Of a stretch of DNA of 53,781 nucleotides, positions 6,274 through 14,246 are shown piece after piece. Under the pieces are notes generated by a model. That model had not been told where the DNA came from. It saw only the letters and a list, made by a program, of their open reading frames with translations, and made no database searches. Both the position numbers and the translations under genes were made by a program. Source of the stretch: Paludibacteraceae bacterium (GTDB taxonomy: Bacteria; Bacteroidota; Bacteroidia; Bacteroidales; Paludibacteraceae); the NCBI GenBank assembly GCA_024401535.1, contig JAKSKX010000017.1, positions 1 through 53,781 on the forward strand. The letters are read 5' to 3'. The first letter of the stretch is position 1. Each line of letters starts with the position of its first letter.

Positions 6274-8469
6274 ATGGCAAATTTAAGATTCAAAGTTGTA
6301 GGCGAGGCTTTTAGAAAGAAAGCGTTGGCTGTACAGGCTCCAGAGGGAATGACTTCGGAGTATTACGGAAAGTATGTCTTCAATAGAGAGACAATGGTTA
6401 AGTACCTATCTAAGGAGACTTACAAGATTTTAACAAAGGCAATTGACAATGGCGAGACTCTTGACCGTACAGTAGCAAACGGTGTAGCAGCAGGAATGAA
6501 ATCTTGGGCTATGGAGATGGGAGCTACTCACTATACTCACTGGTTCCAGCCTCTAACAGAGGGAACTGCAGAGAAGCATGACTCTTTCATCGAGTATGCA
6601 GGTGCTCCTGGTGGTTCAGTCCTAGAGGAGTTCTCTGGTAAGCTACTTGCTCAGGCAGAGCCAGATGCTTCTTCTTTCCCTTCAGGTGGTATCCGCTCAA
6701 CTTTCGAGGCACGTGGTTATACAGCTTGGGATCCATCTTCTCCAGCATTCATCGTTGATGATACTCTATGTATTCCAACAGTGTTCATCTCTTACACAGG
6801 AGAGGCACTTGACTATAAGACTCCACTTCTAAAGGCTGTTAATGCTGTAACAAAGGCAGCTACAGAGGTATGTCACTATTTCGACTCTTCAGTAAAGAAG
6901 ACTTACTCTTACCTAGGTTGGGAGCAGGAGTACTTCTTGGTAGATGAGGGTCTTTACTCAGCTCGTCCAGACCTACTTCTTACAGGTCGTACATTGATCG
7001 GCCACGAGTCGGCAAAGAACCAGCAGCTTGACGACCACTACTTCGGTGCAATTCCTGAGAGAGTTCAGGCATTCATGAAGGATCTTGAGTTCGAGGGCTA
7101 CAAGTACAACATTCCTTTGAAGACTCGCCACAACGAGGTAGCTCCAAACCAGTTCGAGCTTGCTCCAATCTTTAACGAGGTTAACTTCGCAATCGACCAG
7201 AACCTTTTGATCATGAACTTGATGGACAAGGTTGCTCGTAAGCACGGATTCCGTGTTCTACTTCACGAGAAGCCATTCGCAGGTATAAACGGTTCAGGTA
7301 AGCACTGTAACTGGTCAATCGGTACTGATACAGGTGTTGGTTTGTTCACTCCTGGAAAGACTCCAGAGGAGAACCTACAGTTCATCACATTCGTTGTAAA
7401 TGCTTTGATGGCTGTTTACAAGAACAACGCATTGCTAAAGGCTTCTGTAATGACAGCTCAGAACGCTCACCGTCTTGGAGCTAACGAGGCACCTCCTGCA
7501 ATCATCTCTGCATTCCTTGGTACTCAGATTTCTGCAGTTCTTGATCAGCTTGAGAACGCAAAGGCAGAAGAGGCTATCGTAATGGCAGGCAAGAACAAGT
7601 TGAAGCTTGGTGTTTCTACAATTCCTGAGGTTCTAGTAGATAATACAGATAGAAACCGTACTTCTCCATTCGCATTCACAGGTAACCGTTTCGAGTTCCG
7701 TGCTGTTGGTTCTTCTGCAAACTGTGCTTGTGCAATGATCGCCCTAAACTCTGCTATGGCTGCACAGCTTAAGGAGTTCAAGGCTGAGGTAGATGCTAAG
7801 ATTGCTGCTGGCGATAGCAAGAGCAAGGCTCTATTCGAGGTTATCAAGAAGTACATCAAGGAGAGCAAGTCTATCCGCTTCGACGGTAACGGTTACTCAG
7901 ACGAGTGGAAGGCAGAGGCTGCTAAGCGTGGTTTGAACTGCGAGACTTCAGTTCCAGTAATCTATGACGCTTACACAACTCCTGAGTCTGTAAAGATGTT
8001 CCAGAGTGTGAACGTATTTACAGAGCGCGAGCTTGAGGCAAGAAACGAGATTAAGTGGGAGATCTACACTAAGAAGATCCAGATCGAGGCTCGTGTACTT
8101 GGTGACCTTGCAATCAACAATGTCATTCCAATGGCTACTCACTACCAGTCGCTTCTTCTTGACAACCTATACAAGATGTCTCAGATCTATGGTAAGGACG
8201 AGGCTTTGAAGCTTTCTAAGACTAACTCTGACCTAGTTAAGGAGATTTCTGAGAGAGTTGCTAAGATTAAGTCTTACACAGAGGAGATGATCGAGGCTCG
8301 TAAGGTTGCTAACAAGATTGACTCAGAGAGATCTAAGGCAGTTGCTTATCACGATACAGTTATCCCATTCTTTGACAAGATCCGTTACGAGATTGACAAG
8401 CTTGAGATGATCGTTGACGATGAGTTGTGGACACTTCCTAAGTACCGCGAGATGTTGTTCATCGGATAA
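6274..8469 (+). CDS. glnN: Glutamine synthetase type III (GSIII)
   Basis: A 731-residue enzyme that makes glutamine from glutamate, ammonium and ATP in the cytoplasm. Length and sequence fit the GSIII family typical of Bacteroidetes, much longer than GSI. Visible signatures include the N-terminal GSIII block with WFQPLTEGTAEKHDSF, the metal/glutamate site GWEQEYFLVD, the stretch HNEVAPNQFELAP, and NGSGKHCNWS near the active site. Codon choice is strongly biased toward a small codon set, as in highly expressed genes. It has its own promoter and terminator. Two sigma-54-driven small RNA units follow it, and gltBD and asnB lie 35 kb downstream; together these are the nitrogen assimilation core of the window. 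Confidence 0.97.
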   Translation: MANLRFKVVGEAFRKKALAVQAPEGMTSEYYGKYVFNRETMVKYLSKETYKILTKAIDNGETLDRTVANGVAAGMKSWAMEMGATHYTHWFQPLTEGTAEKHDSFIEYAGAPGGSVLEEFSGKLLAQAEPDASSFPSGGIRSTFEARGYTAWDPSSPAFIVDDTLCIPTVFISYTGEALDYKTPLLKAVNAVTKAATEVCHYFDSSVKKTYSYLGWEQEYFLVDEGLYSARPDLLLTGRTLIGHESAKNQQLDDHYFGAIPERVQAFMKDLEFEGYKYNIPLKTRHNEVAPNQFELAPIFNEVNFAIDQNLLIMNLMDKVARKHGFRVLLHEKPFAGINGSGKHCNWSIGTDTGVGLFTPGKTPEENLQFITFVVNALMAVYKNNALLKASVMTAQNAHRLGANEAPPAIISAFLGTQISAVLDQLENAKAEEAIVMAGKNKLKLGVSTIPEVLVDNTDRNRTSPFAFTGNRFEFRAVGSSANCACAMIALNSAMAAQLKEFKAEVDAKIAAGDSKSKALFEVIKKYIKESKSIRFDGNGYSDEWKAEAAKRGLNCETSVPVIYDAYTTPESVKMFQSVNVFTERELEARNEIKWEIYTKKIQIEARVLGDLAINNVIPMATHYQSLLLDNLYKMSQIYGKDEALKLSKTNSDLVKEISERVAKIKSYTEEMIEARKVANKIDSERSKAVAYHDTVIPFFDKIRYEIDKLEMIVDDELWTLPKYREMLFIG

Positions 8470-8493
8470 TTCGGGGAATAACCCAACAATAAT

Positions 8494-8527
8494 AAAGAGA
8501 GCTGACCGTAAGGTTGGCTCTCTTTTT
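8494..8527 (+). terminator. glnN terminator
   Basis: A 14-bp stem (AAAGAGAGCTGACC with GGTTGGCTCTCTTT, two G-U pairs) closes on GTAA and is followed by T residues. Confidence 0.9.
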
Positions 8528-8573
8528 GCTTCTGGAATAAAAATTTTGATTATTTCTGTGGATTATGAAAGTT

Positions 8574-8589
8574 TGGCACGCTTTTTGCA
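8574..8589 (+). promoter_or_regulatory. Sigma-54 (RpoN) promoter of small RNA unit 1
   Basis: TGGCACGCTTTTTGCA matches the consensus TGGCACRNNNNTTGCW at every defined position except R (G fits). The -24 GG and -12 GC have the required spacing. Expected start is near 8600 (GG). Confidence 0.85.
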
Positions 8590-8599
8590 TAATATAAAG

Positions 8600-8730
8600 G
8601 TGAAAGATATTTCGTTGAGAAACGAGGTCTTTCTTGTAGTTTAGTCCTAATATTAAATCCTTTTGTACTGCAATGAAAGTTGCAGTAAAAATAGGGTAAA
8701 GCAAAAAGCTTTATCCTGTTTTTATTTTTA
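8600..8730 (+). ncRNA. Predicted small RNA 1, sigma-54-driven
   Basis: Runs from the predicted start to an intrinsic terminator. Structures seen: a TCGTT-GAGA-AACGA hairpin near the 5' end; ACTGCAA-TGAAAG-TTGCAGT (7 bp); and a terminator stem AGGGTAAAGC/GCTTTATCCT (8693-8717) followed by a T-rich tail. The unit is repeated almost identically at 8924-9060. A one-base indel between the copies destroys any shared reading frame, so conservation is not for protein. Size about 125-130 nt. Target unknown; position behind glnN suggests nitrogen control. Confidence 0.7.
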
Positions 8731-8897
8731 ATGGATTCCTTGTTCTTTATTATATTAGTTTCCCCTTTGTGAACTAATCTCTAATAGTCTTTGCCCAAAA
8801 ACAATAATCGCCCAAAATCAATGTATTTTTGATTTTTTAGTAGAATTCCCATGAATACAGAACAAATTTTTAAAATTATCCCCCTTTTGTAAAAGTT
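8731..8897 (+). other. Spacer between the two small RNA units
   Basis: About 165 bp, AT-rich, no gene or terminator seen. It could hold activator-binding sites for the second sigma-54 promoter, but I recognise no dyad. Confidence 0.3.
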
Positions 8898-8913
8898 TGG
8901 CACGCTTTTTGCA
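8898..8913 (+). promoter_or_regulatory. Sigma-54 (RpoN) promoter of small RNA unit 2
   Basis: Identical 16-mer TGGCACGCTTTTTGCA to the first unit, 324 bp downstream. Identity between the units begins a few bases before this element (AAAGTTTGG) and continues through the transcript. Confidence 0.85.
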
Positions 8914-8923
8914 TAATATAAAA

Positions 8924-9060
8924 GTGAAAGATATTTCGTTGAGAAACGAGGTCTTTTCTTGTAGTTTAGTCCTAATATTAAATCCTTTTGTACTGCAATG
9001 AAAGTTGTAGTTAAAAATGAGGTAGGGAAGTTCGACTTCTTTATCTCATTTTTATTTTTA
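8924..9060 (+). ncRNA. Predicted small RNA 2, sigma-54-driven
   Basis: Near-identical to unit 1 through about 115 nt; differences are an A/G near the start, one inserted T, and a C-to-T in the ACTGCAA/TTGTAGT stem that leaves a G-U pair. The terminator differs in sequence but not in design: a 19-bp stem with three G-U pairs (9013-9031 with 9035-9053) around TCG, ending in a T-rich tail. Conserved fold with changed bases in the terminator supports a real RNA. It ends about 130 bp before mnmG, which has its own promoter. Confidence 0.7.
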
Positions 9061-9137
9061 CTCTATGCTAATCCTGTGTCAAGTGCATTATGACTGACTT
9101 ATTATCTTATTTTTCTCCCTATATAAAATATCTGTTC

Positions 9138-9169
9138 TTGTCTTAATTCCTATTTTTTACTAATTTTGC
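9138..9169 (+). promoter_or_regulatory. Promoter of mnmG
   Basis: TTGT (9138-9141), 19 bp, then TAATTTTGC (9161-9169). Start of transcription expected about 10-15 nt before the ATG at 9191. Confidence 0.7.
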
Positions 9170-9190
9170 AAGCAAATTGAGACAAGAGCA

Positions 9191-11065
9191 ATGACAGAGA
9201 ATTATGACGTTATAGTTATCGGAGCTGGACATGCGGGCTGTGAGGCCGCCGCCGCTTCGGCACATTTGGGCAGCAAGACACTGCTCATAACAATCGATAT
9301 GCATACAATAGCTCAGATGAGCTGTAATCCCGCTGTGGGAGGTATCGCCAAAGGTCAGATCGTTAGAGAGATAGACGCACTTGGTGGCATGATGGGTATC
9401 GTTACAGACTTGACGGCTATTCAATATCGTATGCTCAACCGTTCAAAGGGGCCTGCGATGTGGTCGCCAAGAAGTCAGGCTGACCGTCAGAGATTCAGCG
9501 AGAAATGGAGAGAAATCCTTGAAAATACAGAGAATCTGAACATCTGGCAGGATATGGCAAACGACATAATCCTAGAGAATGGCGTTGCTGTAGGTGTCAA
9601 GACGCAGATGGGTGCCGAGTTCCGTGCCAAATCCATTGTCATTACTGCAGGTACATTCCTTTCCGGTCTTATGCATTGCGGAGAGAAACAGATCAAGGGA
9701 GGTAGAATCAGCGAACCTGCTGCCTACGGACTTACAGAAAGACTCAAGGAGGCAGGAATCAATGTCGGAAGAATGAAAACCGGAACGCCATGCCGTATTG
9801 ACGGACGTTCCATAGATTTTGACAGACTCTCTATTCAGGATGGAGAGGATGATTTCCATAAGTTCTCTTTCTTGGACTTCAAACCCCGTCCTTTAAGACA
9901 GCGCCCTTGTTTCATTACATACACAAACGAGCGTACTCACGAGATTTTGCGTGAGGGATTGCCTTTTTCTCCATTATATAATGGCCAGATCAAGAGCATC
10001 GGCCCTCGTTATTGTCCTTCTATAGAGACCAAGATTGTAACTTTCGCAGATAAAACTCAGCACCAGCTGTTTATCGAGCCGGAGGGCGAGACAACACAGG
10101 AGTATTATTTGAACGGCTTCTCATCTTCGCTTCCTCTTGATATTCAGGTCAATGCTATTCATACTATTGCAGGACTCGAGAATGCAAAGCTTTATCGTGC
10201 AGGCTATGCCATAGAGTATGACTACTTTGATCCTACTCAGCTAAGACATACGCTTGAAAGCAAAGTTGTACCAGGCCTGTTCCTTGCAGGTCAGGTGAAC
10301 GGAACTACAGGTTACGAGGAGGCTGCCGGTCAGGGACTTATGGCAGGTATAAACGCTCACCTTCGTGCCCATGATGCAGGTGAATTTACCCTTGCACGTG
10401 ACGAGGCTTACATCGGCGTGTTGATTGACGACCTTGTCTGCAAGGGAGTTGACGAGCCTTACCGTATGTTCACTTCCCGAGCCGAGTACCGTATTCTTCT
10501 TAGACAGGATGATGCAGACATGCGTCTTACAAAGAGAAGCTATGAGCTAGGTCTTGCAACGCGCGAAAGAATGGATTTGCTAAATCAAAAAATCGAGCAG
10601 ATGGAGAAGCTTGGCGAGTTCTGCCGCAACTTCTCTATTAAGCCGGCATTGATTAACTCTTTCCTTGAAAGTCAGGGTACGACACCGCTCCGTGAGGGTT
10701 GTAAATTGGTTGATTTGGTTAATCGTCCTCAGCTTACTATAAACCAGTTGAGTGAGGCTATAGCTCCGTTAAAAGAGATGGTGGATTCCATGCCAAACAG
10801 AAACGAGGAGATTGTTGAGGCTGCAGAGATTCAAATCAAATATGACGGTTACATCAAGCGAGAGACTCAGATTGCCGAGAAGCTTCGCAGACTTGAAAAC
10901 ATTAAGATAAAGGGCAAGTTCGACTATATGTCAATTCATCAAATAAGTACTGAGGGAAGGCAAAAGCTGACACGCATTGACCCAGAAACTATTGGTGAAG
11001 CGAGCAGAATTTCGGGTATCAGCCCTAGCGATGTGAATATACTTCTTGTTCTACTTGGAAGATGA
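9191..11065 (+). CDS. mnmG: tRNA uridine 5-carboxymethylaminomethyl modification enzyme MnmG (GidA)
   Basis: A 624-residue FAD protein that, with MnmE, modifies uridine 34 of tRNAs reading NNA/NNG codons. Evidence: the dinucleotide-binding motif VIGAGHAGCEAA at the N-terminus; SCNPAVGGIAKGQ and the MLNRSKGPAMWSPR block; the FLAGQVNGTTGYEEAAGQG motif near residue 365; and the C-terminal helical domain ending SRISGISPSDVNILLVLL, which contacts MnmE and tRNA. Length is normal for the family (about 620-630). Monocistronic with its own promoter and a probable terminator. Confidence 0.97.
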   Translation: MTENYDVIVIGAGHAGCEAAAASAHLGSKTLLITIDMHTIAQMSCNPAVGGIAKGQIVREIDALGGMMGIVTDLTAIQYRMLNRSKGPAMWSPRSQADRQRFSEKWREILENTENLNIWQDMANDIILENGVAVGVKTQMGAEFRAKSIVITAGTFLSGLMHCGEKQIKGGRISEPAAYGLTERLKEAGINVGRMKTGTPCRIDGRSIDFDRLSIQDGEDDFHKFSFLDFKPRPLRQRPCFITYTNERTHEILREGLPFSPLYNGQIKSIGPRYCPSIETKIVTFADKTQHQLFIEPEGETTQEYYLNGFSSSLPLDIQVNAIHTIAGLENAKLYRAGYAIEYDYFDPTQLRHTLESKVVPGLFLAGQVNGTTGYEEAAGQGLMAGINAHLRAHDAGEFTLARDEAYIGVLIDDLVCKGVDEPYRMFTSRAEYRILLRQDDADMRLTKRSYELGLATRERMDLLNQKIEQMEKLGEFCRNFSIKPALINSFLESQGTTPLREGCKLVDLVNRPQLTINQLSEAIAPLKEMVDSMPNRNEEIVEAAEIQIKYDGYIKRETQIAEKLRRLENIKIKGKFDYMSIHQISTEGRQKLTRIDPETIGEASRISGISPSDVNILLVLLGR

Positions 11066-11117
11066 AAAACAATAACAAAAGGTCGTTAAAACTCGCCTTT
11101 AATCATATTGTTTTTTT
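11066..11117 (+). terminator. Probable mnmG terminator
   Basis: Interrupted hairpin: AAAACAAT (11066-11073) with ATTGTTTT (11107-11114), inner AAAGG with CCTTT, followed by T residues. Weaker than the other terminators here. Confidence 0.5.
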
Positions 11118-11186
11118 GTCGTAAATTATATGTCGGTTAAATTTATAGTTGTATCGGAGTTCTTAAATAATAAAAGTTTAGTGGAA

Positions 11187-11648
11187 ATGAAATCTTTTAC
11201 ATTGATTAAAATTAAAAACGGTTTGTTGGTTTTGCTTTTTGGAGTGTTTGCGTTTATTGGTTTGTGTGGATGCCCAGAATCAATACAAGGTGACCAAGGT
11301 CCTGTTACCATTGTAAAAATGTATCGCGATTATTCGGAGTATGCTTATTATTATAGTTCAGATTCTAAAGGAACTTTATATCGTATTCATGAAGGTACTA
11401 TTAAGCATATTGAAGATTTTTATTATATTATAGAATTGTCACCGATAGATTGTGAAAAAATAGTATTTATATCAAGATTGGGGAAAGATATAGAATCAGG
11501 GAAAACTTATATGCAATCCACAGATTCAGTTATAGATAGCAATCCTTTTATAGAAATATATGAATATGATGAAGGAAATCATGACATAAAAAAAATAAGA
11601 AATATTATTAAAAGTAGTGATTTGGGTAAATTTAAGCGAATCAAATAA
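11187..11648 (+). CDS. Lipoprotein of unknown function
   Basis: About 153 residues from the ATG at 11187 (an upstream alternative start at 11130 would put a long non-signal extension before the signal peptide). The N-terminus KIKNGLLVLLFGVFAFIGLCGC is a lipoprotein signal with lipobox cysteine; PES follows it. The mature part is acidic and tyrosine-rich, with no motif I recognise. It is followed after 15 bp by a secreted C10 protease, so it may be an inhibitor, immunity factor or companion of that enzyme; small lipoproteins beside C10 proteases sometimes are inhibitors, but this is only a guess. The sequence is markedly AT-rich compared with mnmG. Confidence 0.6.
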   Translation: MKSFTLIKIKNGLLVLLFGVFAFIGLCGCPESIQGDQGPVTIVKMYRDYSEYAYYYSSDSKGTLYRIHEGTIKHIEDFYYIIELSPIDCEKIVFISRLGKDIESGKTYMQSTDSVIDSNPFIEIYEYDEGNHDIKKIRNIIKSSDLGKFKRIK

Positions 11649-11663
11649 TTCAAGGTTAAAATC

Positions 11664-13310
11664 ATGAAATATATTTTGTTATTATTGTTTGGGGGAATGT
11701 CAACGAATGTTATGTCATATTCACCTGGTGATATTCTTCTTAAGAAAAGTGACAAAGATGGTGTTTTGAATGAAATTCGATGGGGACAAAGTAAAAATAA
11801 TACTAATGGTTGTTCTCCATCGTATAATGCTCAATGTCCCTCAAATATTGGAGAAATAGAACAATGTCAAAATAAATTGGCTGGTTGTGGCGCTATCGCT
11901 ATAGGGCAAATTATGGCAATGTGGCAATATCCTGCAAAATCAAAGTATCGTACTTATAATTGGAATAATATTCCTCCTGTATTAAGGGATGGGGATCCAG
12001 AAGATTGTCCTTTGTTGATAAAGGATATTGGAAATGCTTGTAATATGCATTATGAAGTTTTTGGTATTGTAGAAATAACAGGTTCATGGTGTACTTCTAA
12101 TAATATTGAAGATGCACTTGAAACTTTTTCATACAATGTGAAGTCGTGTTCTCAAAAAGATTGGCTAAGATATAATACGCTTGAAAATTGGTATTCTTTT
12201 ATTCGAAATGAAATCGATTGTGGCCGTCCAGTTATAATGTTCGGTGAAAATGGTTCAATTTTTAAATCTCATTATTTTGTGATAGATGGTTATTCTGAAT
12301 CAGATTCTAATAAGTTTCATTTAAATTTTGGCTGGAGAGGAAATAAAAATAAATTTTGTTATTTGAATGATTGTGGATATAAGGAAAATCAAAAAATTTT
12401 CTTTGGTATTTATCCCAAGCAAAGTGATGCACCTAAGATAACATATCAGAAAGTGCATAATTATATAATCCCTAATTGTTCAGCTGATTTTAACGGGTAT
12501 GTGCAGTATAAGGTAGAGAATGCGGATACATGGATATGTAATGTTTATGATCGCAATGGTAAAAAGTTAAATATGTCTGGCGGTGCTGTCAAAGATGGAA
12601 TAGCAAAGGTCTGGGATGGGTCTTCCGTTTCAAAGTTAGAACAAACAGATTATTGGTATGATGTGATATTTATGAATAGCAAAGGTTCTCAAGTTTCATT
12701 GAGTAGTCATGTTACGTACATGCCTTCATGGTATAAAAAAGAGATAAAATGTTCATTGAACAATGATATTTATACTCCAAATTGTGAAGTTGATGGGAAC
12801 AATTTTATTGAAATAATTACTAATAATGTGCTAGATTATACGGCTTCTATTTATGATTCTTATAAATCATTGTTGTGGTCAGGTCAAGGTAAAGTGGTAA
12901 ATGGAGTTATTAGAATAAATCCTCAATTAGAAAATTTTTCAAATGGTAGCATTACATTAAAGTTGAATCTGAATGGAGGTTGTAATTGCAAAGCTTCTGA
13001 AGAATTTTCTTATGATATTTATTACGATGATTTTTCGTGCAGAGAGTTTACTAATGAATATAAAGTTTTTTCTGACAAAGTATCTCCGATAAGAGTTGTT
13101 TGTCGAAATAGTCAATTGGAAATTAAAAGTGAAGAAGAAATAGACGTATTGTCTATATACTCTATTTCTGGAATACTTTTGAAGCAAGAGAATAGTGTAG
13201 GTAGGTTTCAAACTTTAGAGTTAGATGATTTTCAAAATGGGTTGCTAGTTGTTGTAATAAAGACTGAAAGTGGTATATATTCTGAAAGAATCTCTGTTAA
13301 TAAAGATTAA
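11664..13310 (+). CDS. Secreted C10-family (streptopain-like) cysteine protease
   Basis: A 548-residue exported peptidase. A short signal peptide (1-18) is followed almost at once by the mature-type catalytic domain (about 35-255): nucleophile Cys75 in AGCGAIAIGQIMAMW, His203 in KSHYFVIDGY, and the NFGWRG element at about 221-226. The usual ~100-residue pro-domain of SpeB-type enzymes is missing, so latency must be achieved otherwise. Residues 260-460 look like Ig-like repeats. The last ~80 residues (IYSISGILLKQE ... FQNGLLVVVI) resemble a type IX secretion sorting domain. The gene and the lipoprotein before it are AT-rich relative to neighbours, consistent with acquisition or relaxed codon selection. 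Confidence 0.82.
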   Translation: MKYILLLLFGGMSTNVMSYSPGDILLKKSDKDGVLNEIRWGQSKNNTNGCSPSYNAQCPSNIGEIEQCQNKLAGCGAIAIGQIMAMWQYPAKSKYRTYNWNNIPPVLRDGDPEDCPLLIKDIGNACNMHYEVFGIVEITGSWCTSNNIEDALETFSYNVKSCSQKDWLRYNTLENWYSFIRNEIDCGRPVIMFGENGSIFKSHYFVIDGYSESDSNKFHLNFGWRGNKNKFCYLNDCGYKENQKIFFGIYPKQSDAPKITYQKVHNYIIPNCSADFNGYVQYKVENADTWICNVYDRNGKKLNMSGGAVKDGIAKVWDGSSVSKLEQTDYWYDVIFMNSKGSQVSLSSHVTYMPSWYKKEIKCSLNNDIYTPNCEVDGNNFIEIITNNVLDYTASIYDSYKSLLWSGQGKVVNGVIRINPQLENFSNGSITLKLNLNGGCNCKASEEFSYDIYYDDFSCREFTNEYKVFSDKVSPIRVVCRNSQLEIKSEEEIDVLSIYSISGILLKQENSVGRFQTLELDDFQNGLLVVVIKTESGIYSERISVNKD

Positions 13311-13374
13311 GGTTGACTTTAAATTTTAATTAATCACCATTATTCTGCAATTTGAATAATGGTGATTCCCACTT

Positions 13375-13851
13375 TTACTCGTCAAAATATTGTTTCTTGC
13401 CCACCAAAGTGAACTCAAAGCCTGTTTTGCTTGGCATTCCAACCGGCAAGATGTTGAACTTGAATGTTCCGTCAGTCTTGACGACGTAACCGTTACCCTC
13501 AAGAATCACGAACTTTATGCCATCTTTTTCAATGGTGTCATTCTTGCTTGTAAGTTCAATGTTCCAACCGTTTTTTGTCTTGGAAGACTTTAAGTTCTTG
13601 ATTTCAAAATCCTTGACACAGAATCTGCCGTACTTGATAGAATCTATAACTGCAACTGTTCCCTCCTTTACTATGTTTACAGAGTTTTCGTAATTTACAG
13701 TATCACCCATAGCTATAAGGGTGCTTTTACCAAGATATTTGTTGTCTGGTACTTTTGAATAGTAACCTTCCTCCTCATCGTCGCAAGAAGTTGCGAAGAT
13801 GCTGGCCAAAGCCATGAATCCCAATGCTGTTAATCTAAAAAACTTGTTCAT
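13375..13851 (-). CDS. Calycin-like lipoprotein
   Basis: A 158-residue lipoprotein from the ATG at 13851 (an in-frame TTG lies 9 bp upstream). Signal peptide ends ATSC, and the cysteine is followed by DDEEEG, an acidic stretch like the Bacteroidetes lipoprotein export signal that sends proteins to the cell surface. The mature part alternates short beta strands (KYLGKSTLIAMGDTV ... GYVVKTDGTFKFNI ... GFEFTLVGKK), as in calycin-like lipoproteins of Bacteroidales. Ligand unknown. It is convergent with the C10 protease gene. Confidence 0.65.
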   Translation of the reverse strand: MNKFFRLTALGFMALASIFATSCDDEEEGYYSKVPDNKYLGKSTLIAMGDTVNYENSVNIVKEGTVAVIDSIKYGRFCVKDFEIKNLKSSKTKNGWNIELTSKNDTIEKDGIKFVILEGNGYVVKTDGTFKFNILPVGMPSKTGFEFTLVGKKQYFDE

Positions 13852-13877
13852 ATTTCGCAATAATTTTTATTTTCGTT

Positions 13878-13886
13878 GCAAAATTA
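13878..13886 (-). promoter_or_regulatory. -7 box for the calycin-like lipoprotein
   Basis: Minus-strand TAATTTTGC, 26 bp before the start codon. The region at the -33 distance is TTTT rather than TTTG. Confidence 0.6.
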
Positions 13887-14030
13887 GAAAATTGAACCGA
13901 AACCGAAAAGTAAATAAAAATAAAACTTTCGCAAAGTTTTAGGTGTGTTTTGGTGCTTCCAAAAAATCCTTACAAAGCTGCATGTTTTTATAGAAAAACA
14001 AACTCCACCATAAAAAAAATGTAAAATGTG

Positions 14031-14062
14031 TTTGCTAACTTGAATATATTATATATTTTTGC
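14031..14062 (+). promoter_or_regulatory. Promoter of the aromatic amino acid operon
   Basis: TTTG (14031-14034), exactly 19 bp, TATTTTTGC (14054-14062): a full consensus promoter. It lies 42 bp before a 22-codon leader peptide and 185 bp before pheA, leaving room for an attenuator. Confidence 0.85.
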
Positions 14063-14103
14063 ATCATAATTCATAAACAAATAGTTCGTGGAGCACATTT
14101 TTT

Positions 14104-14172
14104 ATGCATATTACTTTTTCTTTTACTTTTACTATCGACAGTAAAGGCGGGGTTTTGTATGTGTTCTATTAG
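14104..14172 (+). CDS. Phe/Tyr-rich leader peptide of the aromatic operon
   Basis: A 22-codon open frame, ATG to TAG. It begins MHITFSFTFT and ends VLYVFY, so 6 of 22 residues are Phe or Tyr (four Phe, two Tyr). The first three Phe codons, all TTT, lie inside the 5' arm of a predicted pause hairpin. Placed between a consensus promoter and an intrinsic terminator, ahead of prephenate dehydratase, it fits the role of a sensor peptide: ribosomes stalling for charged tRNA-Phe would change leader RNA folding. Too short for routine gene finding. Confidence 0.7.
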   Translation: MHITFSFTFTIDSKGGVLYVFY

Positions 14173-14229
14173 AATGAAGCAAGAAATTAAAACAATATAA
14201 AGTCCCGCACTTAATAAAGTGTGGGACTT
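14126..14229 (+). promoter_or_regulatory. Transcription attenuator (segments 1-4)
   Basis: Segment 1 CTTTTACT (14126-14133) pairs with segment 2 AGTAAAGG (14140-14147). Segment 2 can instead pair with segment 3: GCGGG (14147-14151) with CCCGC (14204-14208) and, across a four-base bulge, AGT (14140-14142) with ACT (14209-14211). Segment 3 AAGTCCCGCACTT (14200-14212) also pairs with segment 4 AAGTGTGGGACTT (14217-14229) to make the terminator. Stalling on the early Phe codons would free segment 2 and prevent termination. Pairing is seen by eye; free energies were not computed. Confidence 0.65.
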
Positions 14230-14237
14230 GTTTATTT
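14200..14237 (+). terminator. Attenuator terminator before pheA
   Basis: 13-bp stem with one G-U pair, loop AATA, followed by GTTTATTT. It ends about 10 bp before the pheA start codon, so it must be read through for pheA expression. Confidence 0.8.
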
Positions 14238-14246
14238 AGTTTAAAG

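Noticed and set aside
8585-8645. Short peptide frame (GTG start, 14 codons) inside small RNA 1
   Set aside because: The second, nearly identical copy has a one-base insertion that breaks the frame, so the conservation is not for coding.
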